A stretch of DNA of 64,000 nucleotides, taken from Pyrenopolyporus hunteri. Taxonomy: Eukaryota; Ascomycota; Sordariomycetes; Xylariales; Hypoxylaceae. The stretch lies in the NCBI GenBank assembly GCA_902806595.1, contig CADCXC010000037.1, positions 744,001 through 808,000 of the forward strand, written 5' to 3'. The notes beneath the pieces were generated by a model. The model made no database searches and was not told the origin of the DNA. It was given only the letters and a program-made list of their open reading frames with translations. Shown piece by piece: positions 44,901 through 58,480 of this stretch; positions within the stretch are counted from its first letter, which is position 1; each line of letters starts with the position of its first letter. Made by a program: the position numbers and the translations under genes.

Positions 44901-46389
44901 TTCGAGCAGTCAGGTTAAATCTCGATACCAACATTCATGCGCCGGGATTGGAATGTTTCTACCAGGGATCTTAAGCCATCACCCGCCCTTTCGGACCTCC
45001 AGCAGGTGGCCACTAAGGCAAGGGATCCGGCCAACGGCAATGCGTGGCATTGGCGTCTCAGAAATAGGCGCTGTGCAATCCAGGCGATAATCCGGTAAAG
45101 CAAAAGCCAGTAGATATCGGGGCGTTCGCCCAAGCTTCACTATAAGGGCCACAGGTAAAGGGGAAATTGAGAACCGTAGCGTCGGTGCGGGGAGGGCCAA
45201 TAAGAGGACAGCGTAGGATTCTGCCATGCTACCATACGCGGCAAGCCACATTGGATAGCTAATGCATTACTATGCTGAGTTCTCTGCTACAGTGGAGGTG
45301 TGCCATTAATGAGAGACATGCATGGCCATACAACAGGGCGTCGCAGCCACGTTAGGGATAACGTGAAGTTGACGTAAAGATGAGCGATGTGGCCACCAGT
45401 GGCGGACGATGTCATGCTGAAAACTAATCCGGGACAGCCGCTTAGTTCTTCATGTTCGAGAACGTGGAAGCCTCGTGCCCAGCTAGGAAGGGAGGGGAAG
45501 AGCAAAATTTGCAACGCCATCTTGTAATGGAACTCTACGTACTTCCTAGCGTTATTCCGTCGTTCGACAAATCGAGATTGATCGAAGGCCAAATGGGAGG
45601 AAACGGCCTCGTATAATCGCAACCCTACGGGAAGGTAAAACAAGAATATTTCCAACATAGAATACGACCTATACACCTTATCGAGGTATGGAGGGTAACG
45701 TATGGGAAATGCACCCTGTTGTCCTTTCGCATCAAATGGTCACTAAAACAGGGCCGCCCGATGATACGAGCGATAATGAGCCTAGACCCAGGTGCTACAA
45801 CGTGTTCCGCCTTACGACGCCTGGGGTAGTTCGCATTTTCTTCGATATGCCGCTCCTAGCTGTGATAGCTCGTTCGCCATAGCAAATGGAGGCGTAGCAG
45901 TGACGGCGACGATGAAGAATTCTTGCGAAACAGAGCTATGTAACAGTATCACAAGACGGCCGATCACCGGCGATGGGGAAGAGATCGCGTGCAGTAAGGC
46001 AGTAATGGTGGACCGCGAATTGGCTGGTAGAGGTGCGCGAGGAACACGCGAATTATCGTTGCAAGCCTCGCCGTTCCCATAGACACAAGGAACAATGGCT
46101 ATATTGGAGTCGTATTTCGAAGTGTAGTGTGACCCAGACACTGCTGGCGAGAAGGCAAGAATCAGCGCCTGTATTGTATGGATCTCCAGCATGGGTCTTT
46201 AGTCATGGTTGGATGGGCTCTATCGTGTAACATGACATGTCTTTTTTCCGGTAGGCTCGTGTATATGTTTGACTCTGGTCTAGCCTTGAAGATGTCTCGA
46301 TAGAATTGCTCCGTATTCCTACCTATGCAGCCTGGAAAAAGGGGCTGGCAACCCGGTCCGCGGAACTACCAGATCAACACGAAGGCCAT
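41947..46389. other. gene desert, part 1
   Basis: Contains the CCT gamma promoter at its left end, then TACCTA/TAGGTA-rich sequence at 42190-42480 and short unsupported frames. The longest, minus 43299-43784 (161 codons), has no recognisable motif and is overlapped by repeats. Base composition is balanced. Confidence 0.5.
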
Positions 46390-46794
46390 ATCAAGCAGCC
46401 AGACGTGGAAGAAGAGCGACTTGCTGATTCAGGCCGCGAGGAAATTAGTTTGTACTGTCAAGTCAGATGTTGTGACGACCTGAAGCGTATGCGCCACGAT
46501 TGAAACGGCTCTAGAGCTTCCAAGGTGTGTATGATCGCCATGACAGATCGTGGCAGACCTGGTTTCGACCCTGTCCATGGAAATCGATCAGCCATCGGAC
46601 AGGGCGTGTTCTTCTCACCTCGTACTGCACCGTTTGCAATTCGTCGATGCACTAATGGGGTCGGAAACAGTACGTATCTCGTACGGCATCAATATTTCGA
46701 TGCGGCTGACGACGACTTCTTCAAGGTTGATGCAAGGTTTAGAATCCTCATTTGCCCATTTCGGAAAAAGCGCAAGAAGAAGTTGAAGTGTTGA
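46390..46794 (+). pseudogene. possible degraded coding sequence with TGA stops, family unknown
   Basis: One plus frame from 46390 to the stop at about 46792 is interrupted by only three stops before the end, all TGA. Its last 78 codons read like protein (LQFVDALMGSETVRISYG; TTTSSRLMQGLESSFAHFGK). TGA can arise from CGA or TGG by C-to-T change on either strand, so repeat-induced mutation is a possible cause. The evidence is thin and a chance frame is possible. Confidence 0.22.
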
Positions 46795-49700
46795 CAGCGC
46801 AAACGCAAACGCAAATCCCAGGGGGTGAGCTAAGGTGAGCCACGGCAGGCTAAGACTGGGGCTAAGGCTAGTAACGTACTAGTATGGGTGTACTACCTAC
46901 CTAGGTATAGTATAGGTAGGCACCTGGGCAGCTGGGTGATACAGGTGCACAACACAAGCGTATACTAGTACATAGTAGAGAGTACGTACAGCATGCCAAG
47001 AGGATGAATGCGGGGTTTTAGTTCCCGCAACTTTTCTAAAGCCCAAGAACCACAGTTACATTAAAGAGGTACCTTAGCTATAGGGGATTTATAGAAACGG
47101 GGTCATGGAATATTACTCGAAAACCTTCGAGATGCCATCTTCTTGTTGAGATACGGCTCGCCTAGTTCCGTATGTGATTCACAGACAGAAGTTATGATTT
47201 GCACAATACTCGCTCGGTTCCTGCCGCACCTAGCACTTGCGGTCAGCAAAAGTACCAAGGTAGAGCCTAACATGGTCGCCGCGTTACCGGACATCCGACG
47301 AGCTCCATATCTTCTCCTTGAACAATAACCAAGTAATCTGCACACCCACATATGTAGGTTAGGGTTAGGTAGTGTAATGTACGTTGTATGACAGCGAGCA
47401 TAAATTGGCGGTTCCTTGTGTTGATATGCCCCGAACTCATTAGACTGACACGAGACCCCTCCGATATAAACAAATCCCAGAATAGCCCCGTACAGATGCT
47501 GTTCGGTTACACAGCTACACTTCTCATCTTGGCCGGCGTGAGCGTGCGAGGTAGGTAGTTTGAGTTGGGCTCTATTTAGGTATGTAGATACATATGTATA
47601 ACCAAGCGACGTTGTATAATACATGTAATAAATATCGTTGCCGTGTAACCAGGACCCATGCTATGTTGAATTACATGTGGATTGCTGCAACTCGTAAAGG
47701 CTTTCCATAACCTCGGACACGGCTTTGTACACATCGTTATCATACAACTCATCGCCGCGCCAAATAACCACATCACTTATACTTAACAGAGGTATTATTG
47801 ATTAGTTGTACGAATCTCTATATGGCTATCTAGCTAAGAAGGAGAATTTCAAAACGTGGATTAGTCCCAGATCTTAGCATCCCCTGGAAATGCTACGTAA
47901 ACCGTAAAAGGAAAGATGTACTTTATCAAGTGAGATAGATGGTCATGGGTATCTGTTCGGATTCGTATAAACAGGGAGCGTCAGCTCGAACAACGTACCT
48001 GTTTTAAGCCCCTTGTCCAAAGTGGGAAATACGCCCCCTATTATTGAAAAGAGTCAAGTATGCATCTAGCGTATAATTTCTCGAAATCTCTAACTTATTA
48101 GATTCTTGGTCCGTGCCAATCCTGACGAAATATCACTGCTTTGAAAAGGCAATTCGTAAATTTGGGGTCAGGTCAGATACAGGGATTATAAACTCGGCCG
48201 ACGGCGATGTCTTCTTGTTTAGGCAAATCCCCGCTGCGGAGCACAAGGATACGTCCCAGGTTTTCGCCAAACGAAGGATGGGAAAGGGGAGGAAGGAAAA
48301 AAGAGTCTGGGGTTCGCAATTCCGCCTTTTCATTGTTAGTCTCATCGATTCCGCATTATGGCGTAGAGCAGGCACTTACTAGTCGAGTCTTTGCGGACTT
48401 TGGTGGATTTTAGTGGATTTTAATGTACAATACGGATTACATGGCAAGGACTAACACTCTAGCAAGTCCGTTCGTAACTTGGAAGAGAAATGGTTGGGGA
48501 CATTGCGCTTGAATTAAGGCTCGACTTTGATCTTAGATTTCAAGCGGCCGACATGCGGAGGCAAGTTAAGTCGGAAAGGGTCTGTTCTGTGCCTAGCCAT
48601 ATCACCTATTCTGAAGGATATACGCATTTATCCTTGAGAACTAAGCCAATGAATGGCCAAGCCAGCAGATATAGGCCAAGACTTAGCGTACCATAATCAT
48701 GGCGGGCTTGACTCCTTGGCCGTGTAGTCGAGGGCATCGTGAGTGTTTGACGGCTTACAAATCTCCCCAATACTGGTGTCGATCCATAATCTAAAGAGTT
48801 TACGTGCGTAAACTGTTGAACTACGTGGTTACACACGATCTCTCTCCTTTGCCGGATTCTCCTTGGCGGCTTGGAGACCCCGGAAATTTCTATCGAAGAT
48901 GAGGAGGGTTCAGCCATGGGCTGTCCCGGCCAAGTCTTAGGGCCCAGACGCCTAGTGCTCCTACGAACGTATTCTCGCGTGGTCATGGTGCAATATACTA
49001 AGGCGTAGTGGCACCTTCGCCATGGATAAAGTAATCCAGAACAATGTAATGTATACTGCCCAGCATCTGGGACCGCATGGAATCATACTAGTAAAACTCA
49101 TCCATATCGTGCTATAGCCGTGCCGTGCGGCGCGGAATCGTGCTCATGTGACTGGATTTTTCTGCGGTAAGCTGCGTGAATCACACCTCCTGTTTCGCCA
49201 GACGTCATTGAATCCTGCCTCCTCAGACTTGTCTTAAGTGATATTAATGATATGAGCGATCTGACCTGCAACACGCCCAAAACGGTCTGCATAGTGCTAC
49301 GTACCTCTTACCGCAACGGAATCTCACATAAGTGTTATGTATGTGTATGTAGTCTCAAGCTTAATTCGGATCCGGTTTTGAGACGGATAGTCCAAAGAAT
49401 TCTGACCTCCTGAACACACGGACTCCAAGGGATTTGCAACTGTCGGTTCCTGCATACGACCCTGCAGCAGCCCAGTTTGTGGAGTTGGTCTTGAATTGAT
49501 AGTTCTGAGAAATATAGTCAAGATTTCATTAGACAAGTCGTGAATAATCGGAGACCACTGGGTGCTTATCATGACGGCGAAATCTTCTGCCTTGGCTTGT
49601 TAAGGCAGCCTTCACTAAGAATCCTGTTGGCCCGAGTAGTAAGCATCTAGGAGTCCTAGCCTGTGTCTTATCCATCTTTGAGGTTGTTTCGTTTAAAACA

Positions 49701-52700
49701 ATCCCCACGCTCTTAGCTCTGGCAAGAATAAGTGAGAGGCGCCGTTTATCGGGTGCTCGACGTGCTACTTGCCACCGAAACGGCTATTATCCCACACCTA
49801 GAAAAAGTTCCAAAAAAGAGTCGGGGTGGTAACCTTAGCGATGGATCGACCCCGATAGCGCTTCTACGGGTCTAGAGTCGAACTTGTTTTGGTTCTGGTC
49901 TAGCCTGACTGGTGATGGGTAAGAAGCGGTCTTGACTTCGTGACCAATCGATCCATCATACACCAATACACTTTAATCTCGAGTCCGACCCAGCCCTAGC
50001 AAGCTAGGCCGTGATCGGGTCCGGTTCAGTCCCAACACCCTAATAACACCCTAACAATGAGTTAGATCTGTAGGGTGTATGTAGTGTAGAAGCCCAACCG
50101 CTGACTACGAAGAATAAACCCAACCCTCCGCGAAAAGAGATACCCGCGGCGACATGAACTACGGACTTGGCTATCCACGTTTTTTTTTGTTTTCGCCCTT
50201 GATCAATAGCCTCCTCTTACGTGAGGAGCGTGGCCGCCACGCTCTTAGCTAGCCAAAACACCATGTTTTTTCTCCCTTGCCATGAAGCCATCTTCGGATA
50301 CTAACGAGTTAGATTCCACGGCCTTACTTAGTCTTGCGGGCTAAGAACAAGCTCTTATCGTCGTAGCGTCGTAGGATCGTCCGCTTACCATAGTACATTA
50401 GCATAGTAGTCTGCCTATAAATATAGTATTAGTATTAATCTCATGGATGGTGTTAAAGAGGCTGAATGAACCGATAATGATCAACAGATAGTCGAAAAGT
50501 CCCTTATTTTCGAACCCCAGCACCGCTTAGACCGTAGGTGGTCCCCTATCAAGGGTTAGCGCAACGAGGAACTCTTGGTATATTGAAAGACAGGTAAGGA
50601 TACAGCTAGGCGATTATCCTCGAGGGCCAACGTAACACAGGCCCGGCCATCAAGCTCCACCGAATCTGTGCGCTGGCTCGTCGCGTCCCGTCCCTTTTAC
50701 TATCCAGCGTTTTTTTTTTCTTCTCTTTTTTACCTTGGTCTCGGATATTAGGGCGTCCGAAAAGCCGTGATGCTGGGACCATCCGCCTAAGGTACGGACA
50801 ATCTCTCCCAGGGCGAAACCCGCCGCCCTGGATCGTTTCATTACACGACGCTCGCAGCGATAAATCTCGGAGGCAGCGGGCATTATGCTCCTCCAAAAGC
50901 GGTTAATGACCAGAATCGCACAATTTCCCAGCAGTCGGGATCCGAATGACCATAGCCTCTTGGCAATGATGTCGTCCTCGCCGTTCATTGGACACCCTAC
51001 GGGAACCCGCTGTTCATGCACACGTTCTCTGCCGACTTCACCGAACTTGGCATCTCGCTTGTAAAAATGGAAATGTGATATATTACTTTCTGGGGGGAAG
51101 GACGGGCGGACCAATCAGAGGACGGTATTGGTCTTCATGCCCTTTGAAGGGAAGGGTAGTCTCGGTATGAAAGAGACAGACACGGCCAAATAGCCGGATT
51201 GGGTCGGGATATTAGACGCATTTAAGGATTACATCAACATCGATTCAGCAATCTCATAAAATATGACGAAAGTTGCGCGTGGGGGTTATGTTAGGACCTA
51301 GTTGTAAGTTGTCGGCGTATTATGTGCTATCTGGGTAGGTATGTAATATGTTGACCTTGTTTGCATTGATCTGCGGGCCGAGTCTGCTTCATATTCAGCT
51401 CCCCCTTCCGAACCCGTTTCGGTTCGATGGCCTCGACGCCATGCTATATGCTAGTCAACCTAGTTGTCAGCCCGTCAAGTTTTTATTTGGCTGTCATGAG
51501 GCGTTCGCATACATAGTTCATGTACGAGAGATGTGATAGGTATTTCCCGAACCCCTTCTTTATTTTTCTCCACCCGTCCCTGGCCGCAGATGCAAGAAGA
51601 CGCAAGCTGGAGATGCAATAAGATGCAAAGATTGGGGGGATAACGGTGAATATTCGGAATAGATTAGCTAGCCAAGTTCACGCTTCTGCCTTTTCTACAT
51701 CCGTACTAAGTCGCTGCCAACCGCGTGCTACACTGTTTCGTCAGCATCCAAGACAAACTCCCCCCCTTTCTATTCGCAAGTGACCTAGCTCCGCAGGGTT
51801 ACCTATCTGATATAACAGGGCCTACTTCTGCACATGTGAATTTAATGTGACCCCAGCGAATCGCCAAGGTTACTGCAGGTATGTAGGCAGGAGAAGAGAA
51901 ACACCTAACAGATCGACTCCCACGCAATCAACTTATCCGTTGCATACTACGTACCACATACGTCGTATAATATTCATATTGCGCCATGGGCTGAGGTAGT
52001 GGGTTCGATAGGTACCTCACTATGTAGATGGGCTCATTTTCCACATTCCCATTCATCTAAAAGTCTGGGAGTCGCGGAAGACTAATTGTTTTAAACAGAG
52101 GCACAGTTGACGAGCCCCCTCGAGTCCGAGCTTGGCGTCCTTTGAACGGAATAGCCCGAACGACTGCTATCCCCATAAAGTGGCTGTGCTAACATTGCAT
52201 GGTAGGTTGGAGCATACATACCTCATACCCGTATGGGGGACTTCGTCTTGTCCGTCTAGTATTGTGCGATGCTTGCCGAGATATAACTAGATCTAGGCGG
52301 ATAGTCTAATGTGACCCTATCGTGAACCAACACTCCACTCACACACACTTATTACATAGTATCTCCATATATCCTATCTACATACGTAGTGCTAATGATA
52401 TGTACCTACCCACCTGTTCTTCTTATTAGTTTCAGATATTCCACATGCTCTGGACGCATGCCTATTCATATCGCAGAGATAGGCATCCCACGCATACCCT
52501 CCTCACAACCTACGAGGTTGAATTCTCCCGTGAAACTGGCCGGGCTAGGGGTGTGAATATGCCTACCTACCTCCATACATACAAAGGGCCCATGTATATA
52601 GGAGGACTGACTGATGGGGCCTGAGGAACATGTTCTAGTTCAAGTAACCCGTGATATTGCGTCAGCAGCGCTGATACTTACACCTACCTTACACCCTAGG

Positions 52701-55700
52701 GTAATAAGTAATATATTTCAATATGCGTTCGCGCGCACAGTAGCAGCAAGGGTCGTCGTCGTCGAAGCCTTGCAGACCTCCAGTATCGAATTCCATCTGC
52801 GAGCGCCTGCTGCGTAGCGTCGCGTATGCCGCCAGGGTTCAATCAATTAACTCGTGATTATCATTTTCGACGGTAACGCGTTATCTATGGTGGGTAGGTA
52901 GGTTGCTAGAGGCAGATATGTTTCCCAAGTTGCATGCCGTTCTCTTTGAGTGGCCGCGCTAAATTACAATGTTCGAGGTTTTAATCTCTCAAAATTTATT
53001 TTCCCTTCACCCGCGACAGCCTTGTGTAAGTTTCTATCTGGTGGTCCAGACGCTCTCAGGATCGTGAATACACTTCGTACTTGCACACCTACATAGTAAA
53101 CACCCTGCAGGTTATTTTTTTTTTTTTTTCTTTTTTCATTGCGGGACACTTACGGGGTAGTCCTAAAAAGTTGTTGAGCATCGCTTATGAAGGACGACAC
53201 TAACATTTATCATCCCCTGCGCTAGATCGATAAGACCAATGATGCCAAGGGGAGGAATTGTATTAATATATCGTTCGTCCGCGTACGGGATACACTAGTC
53301 CCCATACCCCGAATACTTTTGCGGTCCCTGAAGAGAACTTGGTATTTAGTCTTATCGGCCGAGTGGAGACGAGACGAAGTTCCCTGTGTGTAGAAGAAGA
53401 GGCCAGCGTAGTAGTCCCGCAGATTTCAGGGACCCGATGGAATGAAAAGTCTAAGATTGGCCTACATATGTATCGACCGCTAGTAGTATAGCCGTATAGC
53501 GGTATAGTAGTATCCGTGGTCCCCTTTACTAAGTGCGCCGGAGTATGTAGACTTTTAGTCACGACGGAGGCAAATCGCATTGCAGCAGGACAGGCTTGGT
53601 ACAAGCAAATCAGGTGGCGATCTCGAGAGACTTTCAAGAGAGAGGGTGTGGCTCGGTTACGTAGTAACACACCCTGCAGCTCCTAAATCGACAGCTAACG
53701 ACGAACGGTGGTTGTCTACTGGAACCATTTGGACCAATTTGCTCGAGGTCGCTGCGAGAACCTGCAGGAGATTCCCCCGCCTTTCGACGCAGGTCGAATC
53801 GCATTCGGTATAGCGTCCTGTCCTTGGCTGCCACACGACAAGAAGCCCTTCCGCCGGCTGGATGTAAATCGCCCACCCTAGACCACTGCTGTGCCGCCAG
53901 TCAAGCAAGTCCGCAAGCTGCCTGCTTTCAATGGGACCACTTGGCCTTTAGATTGACGGAGATAGAGCGTCGACATTGGACATTGAGGAGATGGAGTTCT
54001 TGATCTGCGAAGTGGGAATCTCGCAAAATTCCAGCTGCTTTATAGTAGAGGCACGGTTCGTATAAGGCCTATTAGTTACCATTGGAATTTTTTCTCTCTC
54101 TTCTCCCTTCCTTTCTTAAACCTTGGGTAGGTAGTTGGTTGACACCCGGCGATCAAACTCTCCGAGTGCTGGATCTTCCCCAGAGTCTGCGCCGCCGATT
54201 GTGGATCTACCGTAGCGCCGAGGTACCTACTCGCAACACCTTTAAGCTGATATTCCCTTCTGCGTAGTAGATTAGACCCCGAGGACAAGGGGTAGAATGA
54301 TACCAGAGGGCTGACGACATGAGCGTCGTGCAGCTCAAAGCTACCAGCACCCTACTGCTCATAGCGAGAGCATGGATATGTCAGCTATTGCCCTAATTGG
54401 ACCACTGATAAGTAGGCCATGTTAGGTGAGTATCAATGTCTCTTTCGGGCAATCCGTGGTGAGCGATGATAGCGAAGGGGTCCCCCCATCCCAGTCTTTC
54501 CCCGTGATCTATCGGAAGGGTCGGAAAATGACTGGTAGAATGGTCGGCCGATGTAAGGTACCGGTGGTGGTGGGTGTGTTGGGGACATCCATGAAGATGA
54601 AATGACCTTATCCTAGGATTCTTTTCCTGTTTAGTACGACTGATGTTGCTGTAGCAGTCAAGTTTTGGCGTGAGCACGATGATGTCAGGAACCGAAGTTT
54701 TCTCGAGAACGAGAACAATGGACTTCATGTCCCTTCTTTTCCTATCTAATTCCAGCCCGTCGTCTACACGTAGGGCTAACCGCTCTTCTCGTTAGACGGG
54801 GGGTAAAACATACGCGGCCGGCGCCGAGTACATGAATCCGCGTGGCTACTACATCCGTTATGTTGACGGACGAAGGCTAGGATCCCAAGCCCGTGCCTCT
54901 GCTGCATGTATCATTACGAGCAATATTTCCCACGAACGACAACGGTTGCCGGGAGGGACTGGTAGAGAAGAGGAGGGGCCACACACACACACAGGGTGAG
55001 GACCTCGAGTAGAGACGTCGTGGGGAGAAAGGGAGCATGATTGGAATATTGTGAGAATGGTGGTAATTCCGATGGCACCTTGGACGGTTTTCATAAATTG
55101 CCATCCTCTCTGGAAGTATACACCAGCCAATGGCGTCGCCTAGACGAAAGGAGTCGTCCCGTAGAACGCACATACCAAGGTAGGTGAGTATGCAAGACCT
55201 GCAGCGACATTGTGGGCGGTTCAGGTGGTCGGTCGTATGCTGCCAATACGTACGCGTACCATACCATGCCATGCCCATACCATGTCCGCAATCCCCTCAT
55301 CCTCCATGCTTCCATCCCCAATCTCTTACGTCTCTATAGTGACGATGAAATGGAAATGGTGTAGGACACTATAGTTACAATATGTACTATGTATGTAGAG
55401 TGCTGCGGCCGAGGTGGGCAAGGGTATATGCCTACATGTACCTACCTACTCCTGCATCCGTACTGGGTGGTCGCTGGTGGGTTGGGAGCTGCTTCTTTCC
55501 TCTGTGTGGCTTTTTTTACTTGCGCACCACAAAGTACCTTGTGGAACAGTAGACCCCCATTATGGGTAGATTATCATGCGAAGGTTGGCTGTTTCCCCGC
55601 AAATCATGAATTGAAGTGGAAATAGCGCCTTTTTTGGTTTGGTTTCTTCGACTGTAACTCAGCTGTAACTTAGAACTCTGCAACTTGGAACTGCGACGTC

Positions 55701-57100
55701 GTCGCCTTGCATCTCTTTTGCTTATGTACATATCTTTTTTTTTTCTCTCTCTTCTATTACCTGCACGGAATAATCCCACATTCTCCCTCCCTTTCTTCCC
55801 ATAGGCCTTCTCCCGTCCATTTACGCAACGCGTACGCCTGATGGAATGATAGTCATCGTGCAACCATACCTACTCGCATTACTTGCGCGTTATACGCATT
55901 GTACATTATACATTATACGTTAGGCATTATATAGGCCTACGCACCTTACGTATGCCTCTGTCTTGCGTGCTGCGATCCTAGCTTGCCAACTCGCCAACTC
56001 GCTAAATCGCCAGCCCGCTAAACCTGCCAGCTTATCTATGAGCGTTGTCCGCCTGGATCGCCCAACCGAAATCCCACTGATAGACGGGCGTAAGAAGCGC
56101 AGGTTTTCCACCCGTTGGGAATTTCCGGCTGGGTATTACGTACTACCTAATTAATTGTCGATTTCGACCTTCACGATGTGGCAACAGAAGATAAGTGTGA
56201 AGACGCAGATACATGTTGCAAAGAAGGGAAGGAAAAAATGAAAAAGGAAGAACCCCCACGGGTCCCACTCCCTCTTCATCCTCGTCCGTTACTGGCTTGA
56301 CCTGAATTGTCCACTGCTGCTACCTACATACGTATGTATGTATGTAGATATTAGATATATCCTACCTAGCGTTTTACTTTATAATAAGAAGAACCTCGAA
56401 ATGTGAGATCGTTATGCAAGTCGCAGAAAACAGGCAGTGATAGCCTGTAATATACCGAAACCATGGGCGACGAAGCAGTTGTTCACCAATCAACAGACCG
56501 GATAATACCTGCGCACCCAGGCTTGTGCATTGGCTTGACTATATACATACAGTAAACGTCCTGAATAAGCCAGGGGGCGAATGAGAGCGAGAATTGGCTA
56601 CCTCTTATGTTGCATACCACTGTAAATCATACCGGAGAAAGTAGGGGAGTGTTATTTGTAGGTGGCATCGCAACGTAGGGAACTTATCTGCTTCTCCTAC
56701 TACCTAGGTAGACTAGGTATGTACAATGCGTAGAGATATGTCTGTATTATATCCACAGCAGAAGCAGCTTTGGCGAGATAGCAAGTGGCCGATCAGCCAT
56801 TGAATAGGGGTATAGGTAAATCTTCATTCGACCGAGTATCTAGGTAAATGTCTGCATGTATGTAGATACATGTAAAGATTCGATCATCCAGGTAAGGTAG
56901 GTAGTCTTGTCGCCCAAGTACCACTCCAGTCCATAACTCAACATACAACATAACTCGCCATACATAATTCGACATAAACATCTGTCATTGAGTGCACCAT
57001 CAGGGTTACAGAAATGAGAGAAGCAATAAGCATTGAAAAAGGGGGGGTGTCTTATAGAAAGAGGGGAGTGCTGTGTAAAATCATGATCACACGCCCTTTC
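46795..57100. other. gene desert, part 2
   Basis: About 10 kb without a credible gene. It has TACCTAGGTA patches (46892-46925, 47575-47600, 52005-52020, 52400-52415, 52560-52575, 55430-55450, 56325-56345, 56700-56720), T-runs (50185, 50710-50730, 53115-53140, 55735-55745), and short microsatellites such as GTAT near 56331 and CA near 54981. Open frames up to ~150 codons (minus 50650-51114, minus 48606-48986, minus 54877-55278) show no domain features. No tRNA-like cloverleaf was found. Confidence 0.5.
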
Positions 57101-57122
57101 TCACCCCTCCCCCCTCTCTCAC
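57095..57122 (+). promoter_or_regulatory. pyrimidine tract, candidate promoter element of the ecl1-like gene
   Basis: A C/T-rich run ends in CTCACTAG about 880 bp before the start codon. Such tracts are common just upstream of transcription starts in filamentous fungi; use here is inferred. Confidence 0.35.
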
Positions 57123-57553
57123 TAGTATTCTCGCCCCCTTCTAATTTTCCCTACACACCTCCGTCGTAGCAGCAGAGGGAAGAACAGAATTTTTTTTCTT
57201 CTCCATTCGTCAGAGGAGGCCCTTGCACTGTACCTTGGTACCTGCTGCTGGGCTCTCCAGTCGTGATCGGCAGCAGCTCTAGCGCTAGCTCTAACACGGC
57301 CTAGCCCGATATGCATAGTGAGTACAAGGACAAGGGAAGCCTGCTCGACCTTCCCCCTACCTCTTGTACTGTAGCGCAGAGTTGCAAATGGCCCCACCGA
57401 GCTAATTGCCCTGGTCTGCACCTGTGGGTCTCTTGCCATTGCTGATCCAAACGCTTCGCTGATGTGACTGACCTCTCCATGCACCCATCCCAACCAAGAA
57501 GTCATTTGTACCTCCGTACCTTGGTCCTGGCTGTGTAAGATGGATTCATACAA

Positions 57554-57622
57554 ATGAACATCGTCTCCTCCAAAACTATTTCCAACGAGCCTCCTACCAG
57601 CTACCGTAAACTTCGACCATAA
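57554..57622 (+). promoter_or_regulatory. upstream ORF in the presumed leader of the ecl1-like gene
   Basis: 22 codons plus TAA, not overlapping the main ORF. A second, 8-codon upstream ORF lies at 57684-57710. Their relevance depends on the transcription start, which is not visible. Confidence 0.35.
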
Positions 57623-58003
57623 CTCTCTTTCAACACTTCGCTGCTCCGCTATTGCGTGCTTCATTGCAACACCAGAGCTTAACATGATACCATCCTCGAC
57701 CCTCTACTAAGAGTGTATAAACCACCAAGGCGTCCCGGTCTTGTTATCTCGTCTCGAACACAGCCTTAACAGCTTCGTCGATCTCCTCCCGCTACGACTT
57801 CGCACACCAATCCTTGCAGCCTGGACATATTCGATCGTCTTGCGTAAATTAAGACCGACTGACCAGGCCTTCCTCACTGCCATTCGACCATAACGCCTTC
57901 TGCTCCTTACCGTTCTTGTACTGCCGAGTCGACCTCGACCAGACACTTGGGCGAAGCAACCACCTGCTCTCTCACGTACCAACGTCTACAAAACTACACA
58001 ACC

Positions 58004-58480
58004 ATGTCTTCGGATCTATCCTGGGAGCCCATGTTCTGCCTTGCCTGCGACAGGCAAACGGACGGCGCTACTTACTGCTCCGAGTCATGCAGGCTCTCTG
58101 ACTTCGAGAAGACAGCTTCCACTGCCAGCACTCCAGCCAGCACGCCGGGACTAGCTAGCCCGTCCTCTTACAACTGGGCGGCGCCGAGACCGCAATCCAA
58201 GTTCTACCTACCTCCCGCCTACGACTTCAGCAACGCTCAACCCTACGGCTCGACACCTCTACCGCAGTCGTACCTATCCCAACGCTCGGAATCGTCGTCC
58301 GCCTCTTCGACCCGAGCCCTCACCCCGTCGAGCTCCCACAGCAGCCTCTGCTCGCTCCGCAGCACATCGTCGGGAAGCGACGGCACGCAATTATCAGATA
58401 AAGCAAAGAAGCAATTGAGGGACTACGCTAGCTCGTTCGAGCACGCCCGCCTTCAACAACAACGACGCCGGTCCTACTAG
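58004..58480 (+). CDS. Ecl1-family (life-span / nutrient-stress) small zinc-binding protein
   Basis: 158 aa from the ATG at 58004, in good context (ACAACCATGTC); a longer frame upstream has only a TTG start. The conserved N-terminus carries two cysteine pairs, MFCLACDRQTDGATYCSESC followed by RLSDFEK, which is the signature of Ecl1 proteins. The rest is Ser/Pro/Thr-rich and disordered, ending in a basic helix (LSDKAKKQLRDYASSFEHAR). In fission yeast Ecl1-family proteins extend chronological life span and respond to zinc, sulfur or amino-acid limitation. The same role here is inferred. The ~0.9 kb leader with short upstream ORFs hints at translational control. Confidence 0.88.
   Translation: MSSDLSWEPMFCLACDRQTDGATYCSESCRLSDFEKTASTASTPASTPGLASPSSYNWAAPRPQSKFYLPPAYDFSNAQPYGSTPLPQSYLSQRSESSSASSTRALTPSSSHSSLCSLRSTSSGSDGTQLSDKAKKQLRDYASSFEHARLQQQRRRSY

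Noticed and set aside
50650..51114. 154-codon minus-strand open frame
   Set aside because: Includes a poly-Lys run encoded by a T tract; no motif.
57122..57685. 187-codon minus-strand open frame upstream of the Ecl1-like gene
   Set aside because: Antisense to a pyrimidine-rich leader, which yields Arg-rich stop-poor frames by composition.
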